64,000 bases of DNA from Acidimicrobiia bacterium. GTDB lineage: Bacteria > Actinomycetota > Acidimicrobiia > Acidimicrobiales > Poriferisodalaceae. This document shows positions 8,026 to 16,201 of the stretch, piece after piece. The notes beneath the pieces are model-generated. The model had not been told where the DNA came from. It was given only the letters and a program-made list of their open reading frames with translations, and ran no database searches. The position numbers and the translations under genes were made by a program. Numbering within the stretch: position 1 is the stretch's first letter; each line of letters begins with the position of its first letter. The DNA lies in the NCBI GenBank assembly GCA_022820505.1, contig JAJEFK010000005.1:1-64000 (forward strand). Reading direction: 5' to 3'.

Positions 8026-8099
8026 GGCCGGGTCAGCGCACTGCGGCCAGGCCAGAACTGCGGCCGGGCCAGCGCACTGCGGCCGGGCCAGCGCACTGC
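8026..8099. repeat. 19-bp tandem repeat between convergent genes
   Basis: Four units of about 19 bp, form GGCCGGGCCAGCGCACTGC: 8026-8044, 8045-8061 (a 17-nt variant), 8062-8080 and 8081-8099. They fill most of the gap between the HNH gene and a convergent lipoprotein gene. GGCC-rich units can fold back on themselves, so the array may help both transcripts terminate. Confidence 0.75.
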
Positions 8100-8125
8100 G
8101 GCATTCTGAGAGAACGAGACGCCAG

Positions 8126-9523
8126 CTAACCCACGTCGCTCAGGCGGTCTCGCAGCTCAGCCACGAGGTGGGTCACGTCGAGGGCGAGTACTTGGCGCAG
8201 CCCGAGCTCGTCGGCGGCGACATCGCTGCGTCCGTAGAGACGGAGAGTGCGCAGGGGTCCGCCGCCGATCGGCTCGGAGATGTCCATGCCGATGCGAGGC
8301 ACGCCGGGCAGCGTGTTGCGGTCGGGATCGACCGGCTCGATATGCGGCGCCAGGGCGACGAGCCGTTCCCGGCTCACATCGCCGGCAGCGACCGCTTGTT
8401 CCAGCAACAGGTGCAGGCGGAGCTGTGACAGCCATCCGGCCCGCACCCGGGGGTCTGCCAGAGGGCGGTCGCCGGGCTGGGTGGGCGACGTCGGCTGCGC
8501 AAGCGGCTCGGCCGCAGCGTCGGCGATGAAGCTTGCCCAGTCGGCGGCGAACCCATCCATCACGGCGGAGCGATCGGTCTGCCAGGGCGGGGCGGGGTCG
8601 ATAAGCAGCTCCACCTGTCCGGGCAGCTCATGGCCGGCGGCAAGGGTGGAGCGCCGCACGACGGTCAGGTTCGGCGGGAGCCGTTCGAGCACGTGGATTG
8701 CCCCGGGTTCGGCCGCCTCGACGAGTACGTACCGGCACTGGCGGTCGCTGACCGCGTCGGTGACGTCGAACACGGACGCGTCCAAGTCGAGCACCTCGAT
8801 CTCGCCCACGTCGAGGTCGAGCATTGCCGGCACCGTCTCACGGGCAGCGCCTGCGGCATAGGCCGCCGCGGCGACGCGGCGGCCCAGGGGTGAGCCGTCG
8901 ACGATGACGCACCAGGTGGCGCCTGGTCCGCTGGCACGGAAGCGGTCCAGCAGGGCCACGGTGGTCAGCTCCACGGGCGCCGCTCTCGTGAGCACCCAGT
9001 CCAGGTCCTCGCCGGCCAGCGTCGCGACGGCCGGCACCACGGGCAACGGCAGCTCGGCCGTTACGTCGGCGGCGTCGATCCCGCTGCTCACGTAGGCCAG
9101 CGCTGCAACGTCCCACTCCCCGAGCGCAGCGCCTGCGTCGGCGTCCCCGTTCCCGAGCGGCGGCGCGTCCCCGTCCGAGGTGACGGCACGGTCGCGGTGC
9201 CTCACCGACAGCTCGACCGGGTAGAGCCCGGTGATGCCGCCTCGGGCATTGACGCCGGCCCAGTAGGCCTGCACGCCGGCGAGTGCCGCACGGTCGGCCT
9301 CGTCTTGACCCAGGTCCATCAGCACGCCCAAGGTGAACATGCCGGCGTCGTAGCCAGCGGCAGGCGCCAGCTGCGGCTGCGCTGGTGGGCTGACGGCCGG
9401 AGGCGATTCCGAACAGCCTGCTGCAAGCAACACCGCTGCGAGAAGCGCCGCAGCCCGAAACACCGCAGCCCGAAACACCGCAACCCGAGACACCGCCAAG
9501 CGCGCCAGCACAGCGTTCAACAC
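8126..9523 (-). CDS. lipoprotein, periplasmic-binding-protein-like receptor
   Basis: A 465-residue lipoprotein. The signal sequence ends in a lipobox LAAGC (Cys about residue 36), followed by a Pro-rich spacer. The body looks like a type I periplasmic binding protein of the branched-chain amino-acid class (FTLGVLMDLGQDEADRAALAGVQAYWAGVNARGG, then alternating Rossmann-like segments). No ABC permease or ATPase genes lie beside it, so it may be an orphan receptor or a diverged sensor subunit. The signal peptide contains three 15-nt tandem repeats. The start is a GTG without an obvious ribosome site. Confidence 0.65.
   Translation of the reverse strand: MLNAVLARLAVSRVAVFRAAVFRAAALLAAVLLAAGCSESPPAVSPPAQPQLAPAAGYDAGMFTLGVLMDLGQDEADRAALAGVQAYWAGVNARGGITGLYPVELSVRHRDRAVTSDGDAPPLGNGDADAGAALGEWDVAALAYVSSGIDAADVTAELPLPVVPAVATLAGEDLDWVLTRAAPVELTTVALLDRFRASGPGATWCVIVDGSPLGRRVAAAAYAAGAARETVPAMLDLDVGEIEVLDLDASVFDVTDAVSDRQCRYVLVEAAEPGAIHVLERLPPNLTVVRRSTLAAGHELPGQVELLIDPAPPWQTDRSAVMDGFAADWASFIADAAAEPLAQPTSPTQPGDRPLADPRVRAGWLSQLRLHLLLEQAVAAGDVSRERLVALAPHIEPVDPDRNTLPGVPRIGMDISEPIGGGPLRTLRLYGRSDVAADELGLRQVLALDVTHLVAELRDRLSDVG
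9450..9494 (-). repeat. 15-bp tandem repeat in the lipoprotein signal peptide
   Basis: Three adjacent 15-bp units (9450-9464, 9465-9479 identical; 9480-9494 with two changes). In the coding strand they add repeated AVFRA-like residues to the hydrophobic leader. Repeat-number change here would change leader length without altering frame. Confidence 0.75.
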
Positions 9524-9647
9524 GCGCAGAACCCCATCGACTCAGCCTTGTACAGGCCTCGTCGTGTCACACCCCCGCGAGAGCATGACCTCATGAACAG
9601 CAACCCGATGAGCACGCCCAACCAGCGTGCCCCACCGCCGGGGCGGT

Positions 9648-10652
9648 TCAGCGGCCGGGGATCGTGTGCGAAGCGTGGAGCGACTCGAAGTTCTCGAGCG
9701 CCCGGCCGGCGCCCAGCACAACCGTCTCGAGCGGCGACTCCGAGCGCAGTACGGGCACACGTGCCTCGGACGCGATGCGCTGGTCGAGGCCCTGCAGCAG
9801 CGAGCCGCCGCCGACCATGAGGGCGCCCGTGTGGATGAGGTCTTGTGCCAGCTCGGGCGGCGCCTCGCCCAGGCATTCCAGGACAGCTTCCACGATGAGC
9901 TCGACCGTGTCGGCCAATGCGGAGCGCACCTCGGTGGGGGTGATGACGAACGTGCGGGGCAGACCCGTCGACAGGTCACGGCCCTTCACCTCGGCGTCGA
10001 ACTTGTCGTCGACCGGCCATGCCGAGCCGATGCTGATCTTCAGTTCCTCCGCCGTGCGCTCGCCGATGGCGATGCCGTGCACCCGGCGGGCGTAGTTCAT
10101 CAGCGCAGTGTCGAAGTCGAACGACCCCACACGGACAGCGCGCAGCGATACGAGGCCGCCGAGCGACACCATGGCGATCTCGGCGGTGCCGCCGCCGATG
10201 TCGATCACCAGCGAGCCGGTGGGCTCGTGGATCGGCAGGCCCGAGCCGATGGCTGCAGCGATCGGCTGCTCGATGAGCCGGACGTCTGACGACCCGGCAC
10301 GCCGGGCCGCCTCGATCACCGCTCGCCGTTCGACCGGGGTGATCAGCGAGGGCACGCAGACGGCGACACGGGTGCGGCCGAAACGGCCGACGCCCACGCC
10401 CTGCAGGATGAGCCGGATCATGCGCTGGGTGATGTCGAAGTCGGTGATGGCGCCATTGCGCAGCGGCCGCGCAGCGATGATGTAGCTCGGCGTGCGCCCG
10501 ATCATCTGCCAGGCCTCGCGCCCCACCGACAGCACGTCGCCAGAACGCTCATTGAGCGCTATGACCGACGGCTCGTTGAAGACGATGCCGCGCCCCCGCT
10601 CGTACACCAGCGTGTTCGCGGTGCCGAGATCGATCGCCAGGTCACGAGCCAG
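9648..10652 (-). CDS. mreB: MreB/Mbl rod-shape actin, apparent CTG start
   Basis: 334 residues of bacterial actin fold, a cytoskeletal ATPase that positions cell-wall synthesis. Phosphate-1 motif DLGTANT is at about residues 8-14, phosphate-2 DIGGGTAEIA is near the middle, and an ILQGVGVGRFGR segment lies between them. The family N-terminus (M)ARDLAIDLGTANTLVY is encoded only if translation begins at the CTG at 10652-10650. The same frame has a TGA 13 codons upstream (10691-10689) and no ATG, GTG or TTG between. AGAGG lies 7 nt before the CTG. Starting at the GTG at 10607 would remove the first nucleotide-binding motif. The start overlaps the upstream gene by 11 nt, so coupling is likely. No mreC or mreD follows. 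Confidence 0.88.
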   Translation of the reverse strand: MARDLAIDLGTANTLVYERGRGIVFNEPSVIALNERSGDVLSVGREAWQMIGRTPSYIIAARPLRNGAITDFDITQRMIRLILQGVGVGRFGRTRVAVCVPSLITPVERRAVIEAARRAGSSDVRLIEQPIAAAIGSGLPIHEPTGSLVIDIGGGTAEIAMVSLGGLVSLRAVRVGSFDFDTALMNYARRVHGIAIGERTAEELKISIGSAWPVDDKFDAEVKGRDLSTGLPRTFVITPTEVRSALADTVELIVEAVLECLGEAPPELAQDLIHTGALMVGGGSLLQGLDQRIASEARVPVLRSESPLETVVLGAGRALENFESLHASHTIPGR

Positions 10653-11163
10653 AACGATGCCTCTGGTCGGGCCTCTGATTGGCGGAGATCACGCGGTCGT
10701 GCCGCCGTTCGGCTTCGGGCGGACGGGGTACCGCCCGGCGGCTCCTCCGCTCGCCTGCCTGCAGCGGGAGCTCTTCAAGGTCGGCGCTCAGCGGCGGCAG
10801 CAGCGGCACCGAGTAGTCGCGTTCGACCAGCCGGATGCTGGCCGGCGCCGGCTGCTGCTGGGCCCCGGCGGACGATGCGGGTTGGCCGGCGGCCGTTGCA
10901 CCGTCGGACGCGGCGGCGGCTTGGCCGGATGATTGCTTGGCGGCTCTCCCGCCTCTGCGCCGGCGCATTGCCCGAACGAGCCCAGGCGTGCCGGACGGCA
11001 TGTCCTGCGAGTCAGGAGGGGCGATCGACTCGAGCTTGCGTCGGAACGGCTCCGTCTCGTCGTCGGTCACCTTCCCGCGCTTGATGCGAGCCCCTACGCC
11101 CAGCACGATCATCCCCAGCAACGGCACCACGATCGCTATCGCCAGGAACAGCAGCGGGCTCAT
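10642..11163 (-). CDS. small membrane-anchored hypothetical protein
   Basis: 173 residues, unknown. One N-terminal membrane helix (LLFLAIAIVVPLLGMIVLGVGA) is followed by a basic segment and a long disordered Ala/Gln/Ser/Pro-rich tail. It begins in a 4-bp ATGA overlap with the moaE stop and ends 11 nt inside mreB. This makes it part of a tightly coupled operon. Lying directly before mreB, it could be a divisome or elongasome accessory, but that rests only on position. The C-terminal 15 or so residues are constrained by the mreB overlap. Confidence 0.6.
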   Translation of the reverse strand: MSPLLFLAIAIVVPLLGMIVLGVGARIKRGKVTDDETEPFRRKLESIAPPDSQDMPSGTPGLVRAMRRRRGGRAAKQSSGQAAAASDGATAAGQPASSAGAQQQPAPASIRLVERDYSVPLLPPLSADLEELPLQAGERRSRRAVPRPPEAERRHDRVISANQRPDQRHRSGS

Positions 11164-11633
11164 GACCGGGGCACCTGCGCGATCGGCTGCGACTGCAGGC
11201 CCCAGTCGGTGCCGGCGTCATGATGCTCTTGCTTCCAGATCGGCACCGTGGCCTTCAACGTATCGATGCCGAAACGGGCAGCTTCGAACGCTGCATCCCG
11301 GTGCGGTGCCGAGGCGGCCACCACGACCGAGCTCTCGGTCAGACTCAGCATGCCCACCCGGTGCAGCAGCGCCACCTTGCGCACGCTCGGCCACCGCCGA
11401 CGCAGCTCGGCGGCAATGTCGGCGAAGCGAGGCGCCACCTCCGACTCGTACGCCTCGTACACCAGCTGGGTCACGCCCGTGCGGTGCTCTGCGTGGTCGC
11501 GGACCGTGCCGGAGAACAGCACGACCGCTCCCGCCGCCGGATCGAGCGCCCATTCATAGACGGCGGCAATCGGCAGCTCGTCGTGAGTCAGCTCCACCCA
11601 CGTGTCGGCATGGATCCCGTCGGGCGACATCAT
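11160..11633 (-). CDS. moaE: molybdopterin synthase catalytic subunit
   Basis: 157 residues. MoaE moves sulfur from the MoaD thiocarboxylate to precursor Z, making the dithiolene of molybdopterin. Family marks are GAVVLFSGTVRDHAEHR, YEAYESEV, HRVGMLSLTESSVVVAASAPHR and the catalytic-lysine region DTLKATVPIWKQE. Length is normal. The start overlaps the stop of the SDR gene and the stop overlaps the next start, both by 4 bp. moaD is not adjacent. A molybdopterin enzyme-like protein is encoded at 36609-38255. Confidence 0.93.
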   Translation of the reverse strand: MMSPDGIHADTWVELTHDELPIAAVYEWALDPAAGAVVLFSGTVRDHAEHRTGVTQLVYEAYESEVAPRFADIAAELRRRWPSVRKVALLHRVGMLSLTESSVVVAASAPHRDAAFEAARFGIDTLKATVPIWKQEHHDAGTDWGLQSQPIAQVPRS

Positions 11634-12637
11634 CGCAAAGCGTAGGAGCGCCGGAGCCAGGCCGCGGCAGCCCAGCCGCCTGCCGCCACCGCGGCCCCCG
11701 CGCCGACCAGCGTGGCGTACTGGCGCTGGCGGGCATTGAGGTCGTCCCAGGGCATCCCGACGTCGGCGATCACGAACGCCTGGGCGCTGCTGTAGCGGGG
11801 TTCCCAGCCCTCCGCCCGCAGCCGGTCATTGGCCACCACCCAGCTGTAGCGGGTGTACGGGAGCAGACCTTCGGGTGCCGCATGGCCCACCCGCCGGGCC
11901 ACGTAGCGGTCGAGCCGCTTGGGCAGCGGCATCGGCAGACGGATCTTGGGGCGAGCCCCCAGCAACGCCCGCAGCTCTCCCGGCGACAGCCAGCCGTCGG
12001 GAGCCACGTTGAACACGCCCGACAACCGGCGCTGCGTGGCCAGCACCACAGCAGACGCCAGATCGTCGAGGTGCAGGAACTGCACCGGAGGGTCGTCGCT
12101 GCCGGTGCGGATCGGGGCCGCGGCCAGCATCGCCTCGCCGATCGGGCCGCCCAGGCCGCTCGACACCACCGGCGCCGGCCGCAGGATCGCCACCGAGCGA
12201 TCACCCTGATCGCACCACTCCAGCACCATCCGCTCGGCGTCGGCATGATGCACAGCCCACGAAGCCTCCAGGTTGGGGCGCACGGGCAGATCCTCAGAGA
12301 TCGGCGTGGGATGGTTCGGCCAGGCCCCGTACACGCTGGCGCTCGACACCATCGTCAGGTGCCGCACGCCGTCGGCCGCGGCCAGCACCCGCCGCACCCG
12401 GTCGGAGGTCACCTCCCGGGTCAGCCGCAGGTGCACCAGCACCTCGGCGCCGCCCAGGTCGTGCTGATCGTCGGCACCGCTCCCCGTCCCGGTTTCGTTG
12501 CCGGGGGTGGCGGCGAGGGTGGCGGCGGCCGCGGGGGTGCCGGCGTCGACGTCGAGCACGTCGAACGACTGGGCCAGCCACTGCAGCACCCGGGCGCCGA
12601 TCACGCCGCCCGCACCCGACACGGCAATCCGGCTCAT
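11630..12637 (-). CDS. NAD-dependent epimerase/dehydratase (extended SDR)
   Basis: 335 residues. The Rossmann fold begins with IAVSGAGGVIGARVL, matching the GxxGxxG dinucleotide site. The SDR body continues with VSSASVYGAWPN (Ser in the expected active-site strand). The usual YxxxK is not clearly present, so catalysis may be altered. A short C-terminal hydrophobic segment may anchor it. It is the first gene of the SDR-moaE-membrane protein-mreB set, each overlapping the next. The start at 12637 is preferred for the Rossmann N-terminus; 12655 is the other option. The substrate is unknown. Confidence 0.75.
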   Translation of the reverse strand: MSRIAVSGAGGVIGARVLQWLAQSFDVLDVDAGTPAAAATLAATPGNETGTGSGADDQHDLGGAEVLVHLRLTREVTSDRVRRVLAAADGVRHLTMVSSASVYGAWPNHPTPISEDLPVRPNLEASWAVHHADAERMVLEWCDQGDRSVAILRPAPVVSSGLGGPIGEAMLAAAPIRTGSDDPPVQFLHLDDLASAVVLATQRRLSGVFNVAPDGWLSPGELRALLGARPKIRLPMPLPKRLDRYVARRVGHAAPEGLLPYTRYSWVVANDRLRAEGWEPRYSSAQAFVIADVGMPWDDLNARQRQYATLVGAGAAVAAGGWAAAAWLRRSYALR

Positions 12638-12777
12638 TTCCCTACCATGCCTCACTCATGGCCCTGCCCCCGGTCACTGCGCCCGACAGCAGCGGCGGTT
12701 GGCAGCCGTAGCCGACCGCAGCACACAGCGGCGAGGGCGCTGTTCCGGTGCACCGTGACCCGTCGTACGATGCCGTT

Positions 12778-13905
12778 GTGGCCGACGATGACGACAACCC
12801 GTTCTCGGGCATCCCGTTCCTCGGCGACATCGCATCCATCTTCGGGGGCAGCGAAGAGCAGCTCTGGGAAGGCGCCCGCCAGGCCGCCAACCAGCTCGCC
12901 ACCGGCGGCGAGCTCGAGCACAACGTCGACCCGGTCGAGCGGCATCGCCTCAGCGAGATCAGCCGGGTGGCAGAGCTGCACGTGGCGCATGTCACCGGCC
13001 TGCAAGTTGCCGGGCAGCTCGAACCGGTCACCCGCTCGGGCTGGGCCACCAGCGCGCTCGAGACCATCCGCCCGCTCATGGACCGGTTGTCGGAACGGCT
13101 GAAGCAGCCCGATCCGGCTGAACAAGACCCCTTCGCCGGCCTGCTCGCCATGATGAGCCCCATGACGGTGGCGATGACCGCCGGCATGATGGCCGGCCAT
13201 CTCGCCACCAGCGCATTCGGCAACTCGGATCTCATGATCCCCATGCCCCGCGTGCTCATCGTGACCGCCAACATCGCCGAGTTCGCCAACGAATGGAGCC
13301 TCGACGTCGACGACGTGATGCTGTGGGTGGCCATCCGGGAGCACACCATGCACGCGGTGCTGGCGATACCTGAGGTTCATGCCGAGTTGCACTCACTGCT
13401 CCTACGACATATCGACGGTTTCCGCCGCGGCGACCCCATGAGTCTCGACCTGGAGCTGCCCACTTCGCTCGGCGACGTCAGCGACCCGCAGCAGCTCCAG
13501 GCGCAGTTCGGCGAGCAGCTCCAGCGCATCTTCGGCAATCCCGAGCTGCTGCTCGGCGTGACCCGCGACGAGCAACAGGCGCATCTCGAAACGCTGATCT
13601 GCGTGCTCACCGCCTACGTCGACGACGTGGTCGCCCAGGCGGGCCCGCGCCTCATCGGCGGATTCGGCGCGCTCAGCGAGGCTGTGCGCCGCCGTGCCCT
13701 CGCGGGCGCCGACTATGCCGACCGGCTGCTCGGCGTGCGGCTGACCGCCGAAGCACGTGATCGGGGAGACAGCTTCATCGCCGGCGTGATCGAGCGAGCC
13801 GGACGGGAGGGGCTGGCCCGCCTCTTCGAGCCCGGCGGCCTTCCCACGCCGAACGAGCTCGTCGCCCCCGGACTCTGGCTCGCCCGCCTCGACCTGCCGC
13901 TCTAG
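12778..13905 (+). CDS. DUF2342 (zinc-metalloprotease-like) protein with an altered motif
   Basis: 375 residues resembling the actinobacterial DUF2342 / F420-biosynthesis-associated family. It opens with NPFSGIPFLGD and has the helical body with MPRVLIVTANIAEFA and VMLWVAI. In relatives the segment after VMLWVA carries a zinc-binding HExxH; here it reads REHTMH, so the first His is Arg and the second is Met, with a new His one position later. Activity as a protease is therefore doubtful. GTG at 12778 is chosen because TACGAT (12766-12771) lies 6 nt upstream, a leaderless arrangement, and because the family usually starts near this point. Confidence 0.75.
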   Translation: MADDDDNPFSGIPFLGDIASIFGGSEEQLWEGARQAANQLATGGELEHNVDPVERHRLSEISRVAELHVAHVTGLQVAGQLEPVTRSGWATSALETIRPLMDRLSERLKQPDPAEQDPFAGLLAMMSPMTVAMTAGMMAGHLATSAFGNSDLMIPMPRVLIVTANIAEFANEWSLDVDDVMLWVAIREHTMHAVLAIPEVHAELHSLLLRHIDGFRRGDPMSLDLELPTSLGDVSDPQQLQAQFGEQLQRIFGNPELLLGVTRDEQQAHLETLICVLTAYVDDVVAQAGPRLIGGFGALSEAVRRRALAGADYADRLLGVRLTAEARDRGDSFIAGVIERAGREGLARLFEPGGLPTPNELVAPGLWLARLDLPL

Positions 13906-13970
13906 CTGTCCGCCTCCAGCTCTCCCCCGAACCTCAGCGGACCGGCACAGACGCGGAGCTGAGGACGCAC

Positions 13971-15401
13971 CTATCCGGGCGGCTGCGCTCTGTTGCGGCG
14001 GACGCGGGCGCGAACCCGTGTGCGGACCCGGGTGACGATGATCTCCGACGGCGGACGGCGGCCGCGCGCCAGCGCCCACAGCCCGCCCGCATACAGCACC
14101 ACCGCAACCAACCCGGCAATGCCCAGCAGCATCACCCCGGCCCGCAGCGGCAGGATGCCGCTGGGCGCCGCCACCGGCACCAGCCCGCCGATCACCCACA
14201 TGAGCTGGAAGCGGGTCTCGAACCGGGCGAATGTGCGCCCCCGGTCGGCGGGCACCTCGTCGCGCTGCACGATCGCGTCGAAGCACAGCTTCCCCAGCGC
14301 GGACATGAGGCCGATCACCATGGCCAGCACCAGCACCGAGAACCGGTCGGGCGCGGTCACCACATAGAACGACACCGCAGCCGCCAGCACCAGGGTGCTG
14401 GCCAGCAGCACCTCCTCGCGGACACGGCGTCTCAGCCACGGCGCGCCCACAGCGCCGATGAGCTGGCCCACAGCGCTGGCGGTGAACATGAAGCCGAACC
14501 ACCACGGCGCTGCGTCGTCGGTGCGCAGCCAGAACGCGATCAGGAACAGCGTGAAGCCGGTCATGGCCCGCACCACGCCCATGGCCGAGCCCGCAAGCAG
14601 CATCCCGCCCCGCCGCCCCGAAGCCTGTCCAGCCGGGGTGGGCCGGCCACGTCGGCGGCGCTGGGAGGGCCGGCCCGGTTCCTCACTCCAAGGACCCGTG
14701 TAGAGATCGGACGGCTGCCGCCAGCGATCAATTGGCCCAGTCGGTGGCTCGTTGGCCAGACCTGGCCGCTCGAATCGGCTGTGCTGATCGGGTGGCGCAG
14801 GGGACTCGCCTGCAGGCGGCGCGTCGTCCAAGGTCCGCGGCCGCACGGCAAAGCGGGGCAGCCGCCGTGCCGGGAACGTCATCAGCACGAACACCACCGA
14901 CGCCAGCACCAGCACCCAGCGCGACGACGCCAGGCTCAGCAGCACACCGGGCCCCGCAGCCAGCGCACCCCCCAGCCCGCTCAGCAGCATCAGCTTCGAA
15001 TTGGCCTCGACCAGGTCGCGCTCCTCGCGCACCAGCCCCGGCACCACCGCGCTCTTGGCCACGTGATACGTCTTGCCCGCCACCAACGCGCCGAACGCCT
15101 CGGGGAACAGCAGCAGCGAATCGAGATGGCGCACCATCAACAGCGCCAGCACCGCCCGGGCAATGCCGGCGCCGATGATCATCCCCCGCCGCCCGCCACG
15201 GCTGCGATCCACCAGCGGCCCTATCAGCGGCCCCACCACCGCGAACGGCGCCATGGTCACCAGCAGGTACAGCGCCACCCTGGGCCGGGCAGCCGCCGGA
15301 TCGAGGTTGAAGAACAGCGACCCAGCCAGCGCGATCGCAATCAGCGCATCGCCGGCAGCAGACAGCAGATGCGTGCGGGCAAGCCACGTGAATGGCTGCA
15401 T
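13971..15401 (-). CDS. MFS transporter
   Basis: 476 residues with about twelve membrane helices. The loop between helices 2 and 3 reads GPLIGPLVDRSRGGRRG, matching the major-facilitator signature. A long polar insert of about 85 residues (Pro/Arg/Gln-rich) splits the two six-helix halves, longer than usual. Such proteins export drugs or metabolites; the substrate cannot be told from sequence. It starts 62 nt after the phosphate regulator gene on the same strand and could be read through from it, but it is also a plausible separate unit. Confidence 0.8.
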   Translation of the reverse strand: MQPFTWLARTHLLSAAGDALIAIALAGSLFFNLDPAAARPRVALYLLVTMAPFAVVGPLIGPLVDRSRGGRRGMIIGAGIARAVLALLMVRHLDSLLLFPEAFGALVAGKTYHVAKSAVVPGLVREERDLVEANSKLMLLSGLGGALAAGPGVLLSLASSRWVLVLASVVFVLMTFPARRLPRFAVRPRTLDDAPPAGESPAPPDQHSRFERPGLANEPPTGPIDRWRQPSDLYTGPWSEEPGRPSQRRRRGRPTPAGQASGRRGGMLLAGSAMGVVRAMTGFTLFLIAFWLRTDDAAPWWFGFMFTASAVGQLIGAVGAPWLRRRVREEVLLASTLVLAAAVSFYVVTAPDRFSVLVLAMVIGLMSALGKLCFDAIVQRDEVPADRGRTFARFETRFQLMWVIGGLVPVAAPSGILPLRAGVMLLGIAGLVAVVLYAGGLWALARGRRPPSEIIVTRVRTRVRARVRRNRAQPPG

Positions 15402-15463
15402 CAGCCGCTGCCCCAGGTCATCGGCACCATTGTGCGCCCTCGATGTGACAAATGGGCTGTGCG

Positions 15464-16201
15464 TTATTCAGCAAGCAGGTCCAGTCCGCGCACGTTCTCA
15501 GCAACAGGCGGCGCGGCCCGCTCGTAGCGGTAGCCCAGCCCACGAATGGTGGTGATGCGCTGCGGGTTCGACGGATCGTCCTCGATCTTGGCCCGCAGCC
15601 GCTTGACGTGAACGTCGATCGTCTTGGTGTCGCCCACGTAGTTGTACTCCCACACGTTCTGCATGAGGCTGTCACGGGTCACCACCCGCCCGGCATGGGC
15701 CAGCAGGTACGCCAGCAGCTCGAATTCCTTCAGCGCCAGGGTGACCAGCTCGCCGCGCACGCGCAGCTCGTGGCGGTCGATATCGAGCACCACATCGCCC
15801 TCCACCAGGCACGCAGCGTCGATGTTCTCAGGCGGCTGGCCTGACGCACGCCGCAGCACCGCCCGCATGCGGGCCACCAGCTCACGCATCCGGTACGGCT
15901 TGGCCACGTAGTCGTCGGCCCCCACCTCCAAGCCCACCACGGCGTCGATCTCCTCGGCCCGGGCGGTCACCATGATGAGCGGCACCCGCGACTGCTTGCG
16001 AATCTCCCGGCAGACATCGAGGCCGGACATGCCGGGCAGCATCACGTCGAGCAGCACCAGGTCGGGCTCGGCTTCGTTGATCTCGGCCAGCGCCGCCCGG
16101 CCGTCCGCCGCCGTGCGCACCTCGAAGCCCTCGCGCCGCAGGCCCACCGTGAGGGCCTCGGTGAACGACGGCTCGTCGTCGACCACCAGTACCGATGTCA
16201 T
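15464..16201 (-). CDS. OmpR-family response regulator of the phosphate block (RegX3/PhoP-like)
   Basis: 245 residues. The receiver domain has the acidic pair VVDDEPS, the phosphorylated Asp in LVLLDVMLPGMSG and the Lys in VAKPYRMREL. The C-terminal winged helix ends VDVHVKRLRAKIEDDPSNPQRITTIRGLGYRYE. It overlaps the upstream kinase gene by ATGA. As the last gene of pstSCAB-phoU-kinase-regulator it is the expected activator that binds GTTCAC repeats, such as the four-unit box upstream of pstS. That assignment is by gene order and family, not by direct proof. Confidence 0.92.
   Translation of the reverse strand: MTSVLVVDDEPSFTEALTVGLRREGFEVRTAADGRAALAEINEAEPDLVLLDVMLPGMSGLDVCREIRKQSRVPLIMVTARAEEIDAVVGLEVGADDYVAKPYRMRELVARMRAVLRRASGQPPENIDAACLVEGDVVLDIDRHELRVRGELVTLALKEFELLAYLLAHAGRVVTRDSLMQNVWEYNYVGDTKTIDVHVKRLRAKIEDDPSNPQRITTIRGLGYRYERAAPPVAENVRGLDLLAE

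Noticed and set aside
8026-8099. CRISPR array
   Set aside because: The 19-bp units are adjacent with no spacers, and no cas gene is near.
12642-13392. Minus-strand frames opposite the DUF2342 gene
   Set aside because: His/Gly/Arg-rich shadows without family features; the plus-strand gene has a promoter box and a family match.
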